Shown: in pieces, positions 62,501 through 64,000 of the stretch
How positions within the stretch are numbered: the stretch's first letter is position 1
Layout of the letters: every line of letters starts with the position of its first letter
NCBI GenBank assembly: GCA_003117195.1
Contig: BDSI01000006.1
Span: forward strand, 1,486,238 to 1,550,237
Direction: 5' to 3'
DNA from: Eudorina sp. 2006-703-Eu-15
Lineage: Eukaryota > Chlorophyta > Chlorophyceae > Chlamydomonadales > Volvocaceae
DNA: 64,000 nucleotides
The notes under the pieces: generated by a model
Databases searched by the model: none
What the model was told of the DNA's origin: nothing
What the model saw: the letters and a program-made list of their open reading frames with translations, nothing else
Made by a program: the position numbers and the translations under genes

Positions 62501-64000
62501 GGTACGCAGCCGCGTAAGGCCCCTCCGGACCCCCACCCCCACCCACTTGACCGGCCAGGCGCCCGTGACCCGTGGGTCCGCCGGTGCGGCCGTATGCGGA
62601 GTGGACCTTTGCTCCTACGGCAGCAGCCTGGCAGCTGCCGTACGTCCACCAATGTCCCTCCCTCCCTCCCCCCCTCCCTCCCTCCCCCCCGATCTGCGTG
62701 TGTCTGGCCAGTTTTAGCCAGACACACCAACCCCCTGCCAGCTTCAAAACGCCCTCTCCTCACCGCCCGTTCCCTCCCCCACCTCCGGCGGCAGCGCAGT
62801 TTGAATCTCTCTACCAACTTCCTGTATCCCCACCTCCCTTCCCCACCCCCCCACCTCCCTTCCCCTCCCCCCCCCTCCCCCTCCCCCTCCCCCTCCCTCA
62901 GATTCCAGGTGTTTGTGAGCCACCACCGAGCTGACTCGCACCAGTTCGCCATGTTCACGTTGTACCCGCTGCTGGTGCTCCAGGGGGTGCCCGCCTTCGT
63001 GGACCCACAGCACAGGTAAGCAAACACGCGTATGTGCGCGAGAGTACGGACGTACGGCGTACGACAGCACCACGTCCCGCGCACGTGGCCGCCCCCTTTT
63101 TGTCAATAAAGACAGCGAAACCGGAAAAGAGCAACAAACCGCCGCCCCCCAACGTGGCCGGTCCCCCCAGCGCGGTTTCTGTGCCGTATGTCAGCCGCCC
63201 GAGGAGGGGGCCAGCCCTGCTGTACCCTCCCAGCTCCCACCCGCCTGCCCCCCTGCCTTCCCCCCTCCGGCGGCAGCGCAGCTTCAAAACGGTGCGTCTA
63301 CCACCCTCCTGTACCCCTCCCCTCCCCAGCAGCGCAGTATAAATATGTCTACCACCCTCTTACACCCCTTTTTTCCCCTCCCCCCCTTGCCTACCACCCC
63401 CCTATACCCTTTCCTCCCCTCTACCAAATGTCCCCTCCAGGACGGCCTCCAGCGACTGGGCCCACATGATAGCCTGCTGTCGCAACATGGTGGTGGTGGT
63501 CAGTGAGATGCTGCTGGCCTCCCCGGACCACGTGCGGGAGGTGGAGGCGGCGGTGGCGGCGGGGGTCAATGTGGTGGTGGTGGTGCCGGAGGGGGCCCGA
63601 TGGGCGGACTCCCACGGGAACAAGGTGAGAGCGGGGGCAGGAGCAGGGCGGGTCAGGGGGGGCGGGTCAGGGGGGTCAGGCGGGTGTATCAGGAGGAGGG
63701 GGCGGGCGTCGGAGGATGGTGGTGTGGGTGGTTGTGGAGATGGGGGCTGCGGGTCCAGGGGAAGGGCGCATTGGCCGCGCCTTCCTCCACCTTCTCCCCC
63801 TCCTCCTCGCTCTCCCTCCTTGTTCGCCTCCCCCCCTTTCCTGCTCCCCCCATGCCCACTTCCCTTCACTGCCAACCCTTCTCGGCCTCTCGCCTTCACG
63901 GTGCTGTACCACATATTTCCTCCCTCCCGACGACGCTCCGCCAGACCCGTCTACCGCACCCTCAACCCTCAACCCTCACCCTAATGGCTGCAGGCGTTCG
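59551..64000 (+). CDS. Armadillo-repeat/TIR-domain protein (SARM1-like candidate NADase), 5' part
   Basis: Exons: 59551-59826, 60232-60390, 60786-62146, 62902-63015, 63441-63624, and a further one opening at 63994 that runs off the window. All phases fit; 698 codons precede the last exon. The start MAERGSMAKEADAASKLERL gives an N-terminal helical region with armadillo-like repeats (HALHVIARMCKLDRM, AAIRALACLVAGEE, RRTALLAICNVFG, EAACVALLYMGDTGLVGY), interrupted at about 515-560 by a Gly/Ala-rich insert. A TIR domain starts near residue 600: FQVFVSHHRADSHQF (box 1), LVLQGVPAFVDPQH (box 2), ACCRNMVVVVSEMLL, then DHVREVEAAVAAGVNVVVVV. Glu670 in VREVEAA lines up with the catalytic glutamate of TIR NADases (E642 in SARM1 by my recollection). 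The rest of the domain lies outside the window. In animals ARM restrains TIR NAD cleavage; a similar autoinhibited stress switch is inferred here. Confidence 0.86.

Overview
The window reads as nuclear DNA of a GC-rich green alga, most likely a volvocine/Chlamydomonas-type species. The signs are: short exons separated by 100-900 nt introns with GTGAGT/GTGCGT donors and CAG acceptors; TGTAA as the probable polyadenylation signal; Ala/Gly/Pro-rich low-complexity coding sequence; a pherophorin-like (S)PPP hinge in a secreted protein; and non-LTR retrotransposon remnants. All gene models below were assembled by hand from splice sites and reading-frame continuity. Coordinates are exon edges read directly from the sequence.

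Layout. (1) 26-1677 (+): 3' end of an EI24-family membrane protein gene. (2) 3031-4512 (+): complete 221-aa two-RRM/RGG protein of the hnRNP M/Gbp type. (3) 5500-8040 (-): complete 455-aa NKAP-like nuclear protein. (4) 9144-25570 (-): a giant gene of at least 21 exons, more than 2,300 aa, that I interpret as a meiotic chromosome-axis core protein of the SYCP2/ASY3/Red1 type: helical-repeat N-terminus, a PH-like SLD domain, a very long disordered middle and a C-terminal coiled coil. (5) about 27310-31190 (+): 5'-truncated, frameshifted LINE. (6) 31578-46308 (+): 24-exon, 1,080-aa secreted M60-family metallopeptidase with a proline-rich hinge and a new-looking cysteine-pair tail. (7) 46309-54977: gene-poor stretch with GC trinucleotide repeats, a dispersed repeat and a 3' LINE fragment. 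(8) 54978-58611 (-): sphingomyelin-synthase-like PAP2_C membrane protein. (9) 59551 to the window end (+): an armadillo-TIR protein, a SARM1-like candidate NADase, cut by the window edge.

The genes do not form a pathway. Two arrangements matter for expression: genes 2 and 3 converge, and genes 8 and 9 diverge from a shared AT-rich spacer of about 0.94 kb. The introns of the giant gene hold many small repeats: two families of intronic insertions (one ending in GGGGTCCGCTGTAAC plus a microsatellite, the other ending near TAACGGTTAC) and a 113-nt near-perfect hairpin. AT-rich islands coincide with intergenic 5' regions and contrast with the GC-rich genes.

Most confident: the phase-consistent models for genes 2, 3 and 6, and most of 4 and 9. 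Least certain: the first exons of genes 4 and 8 and the biochemical identity of gene 4.
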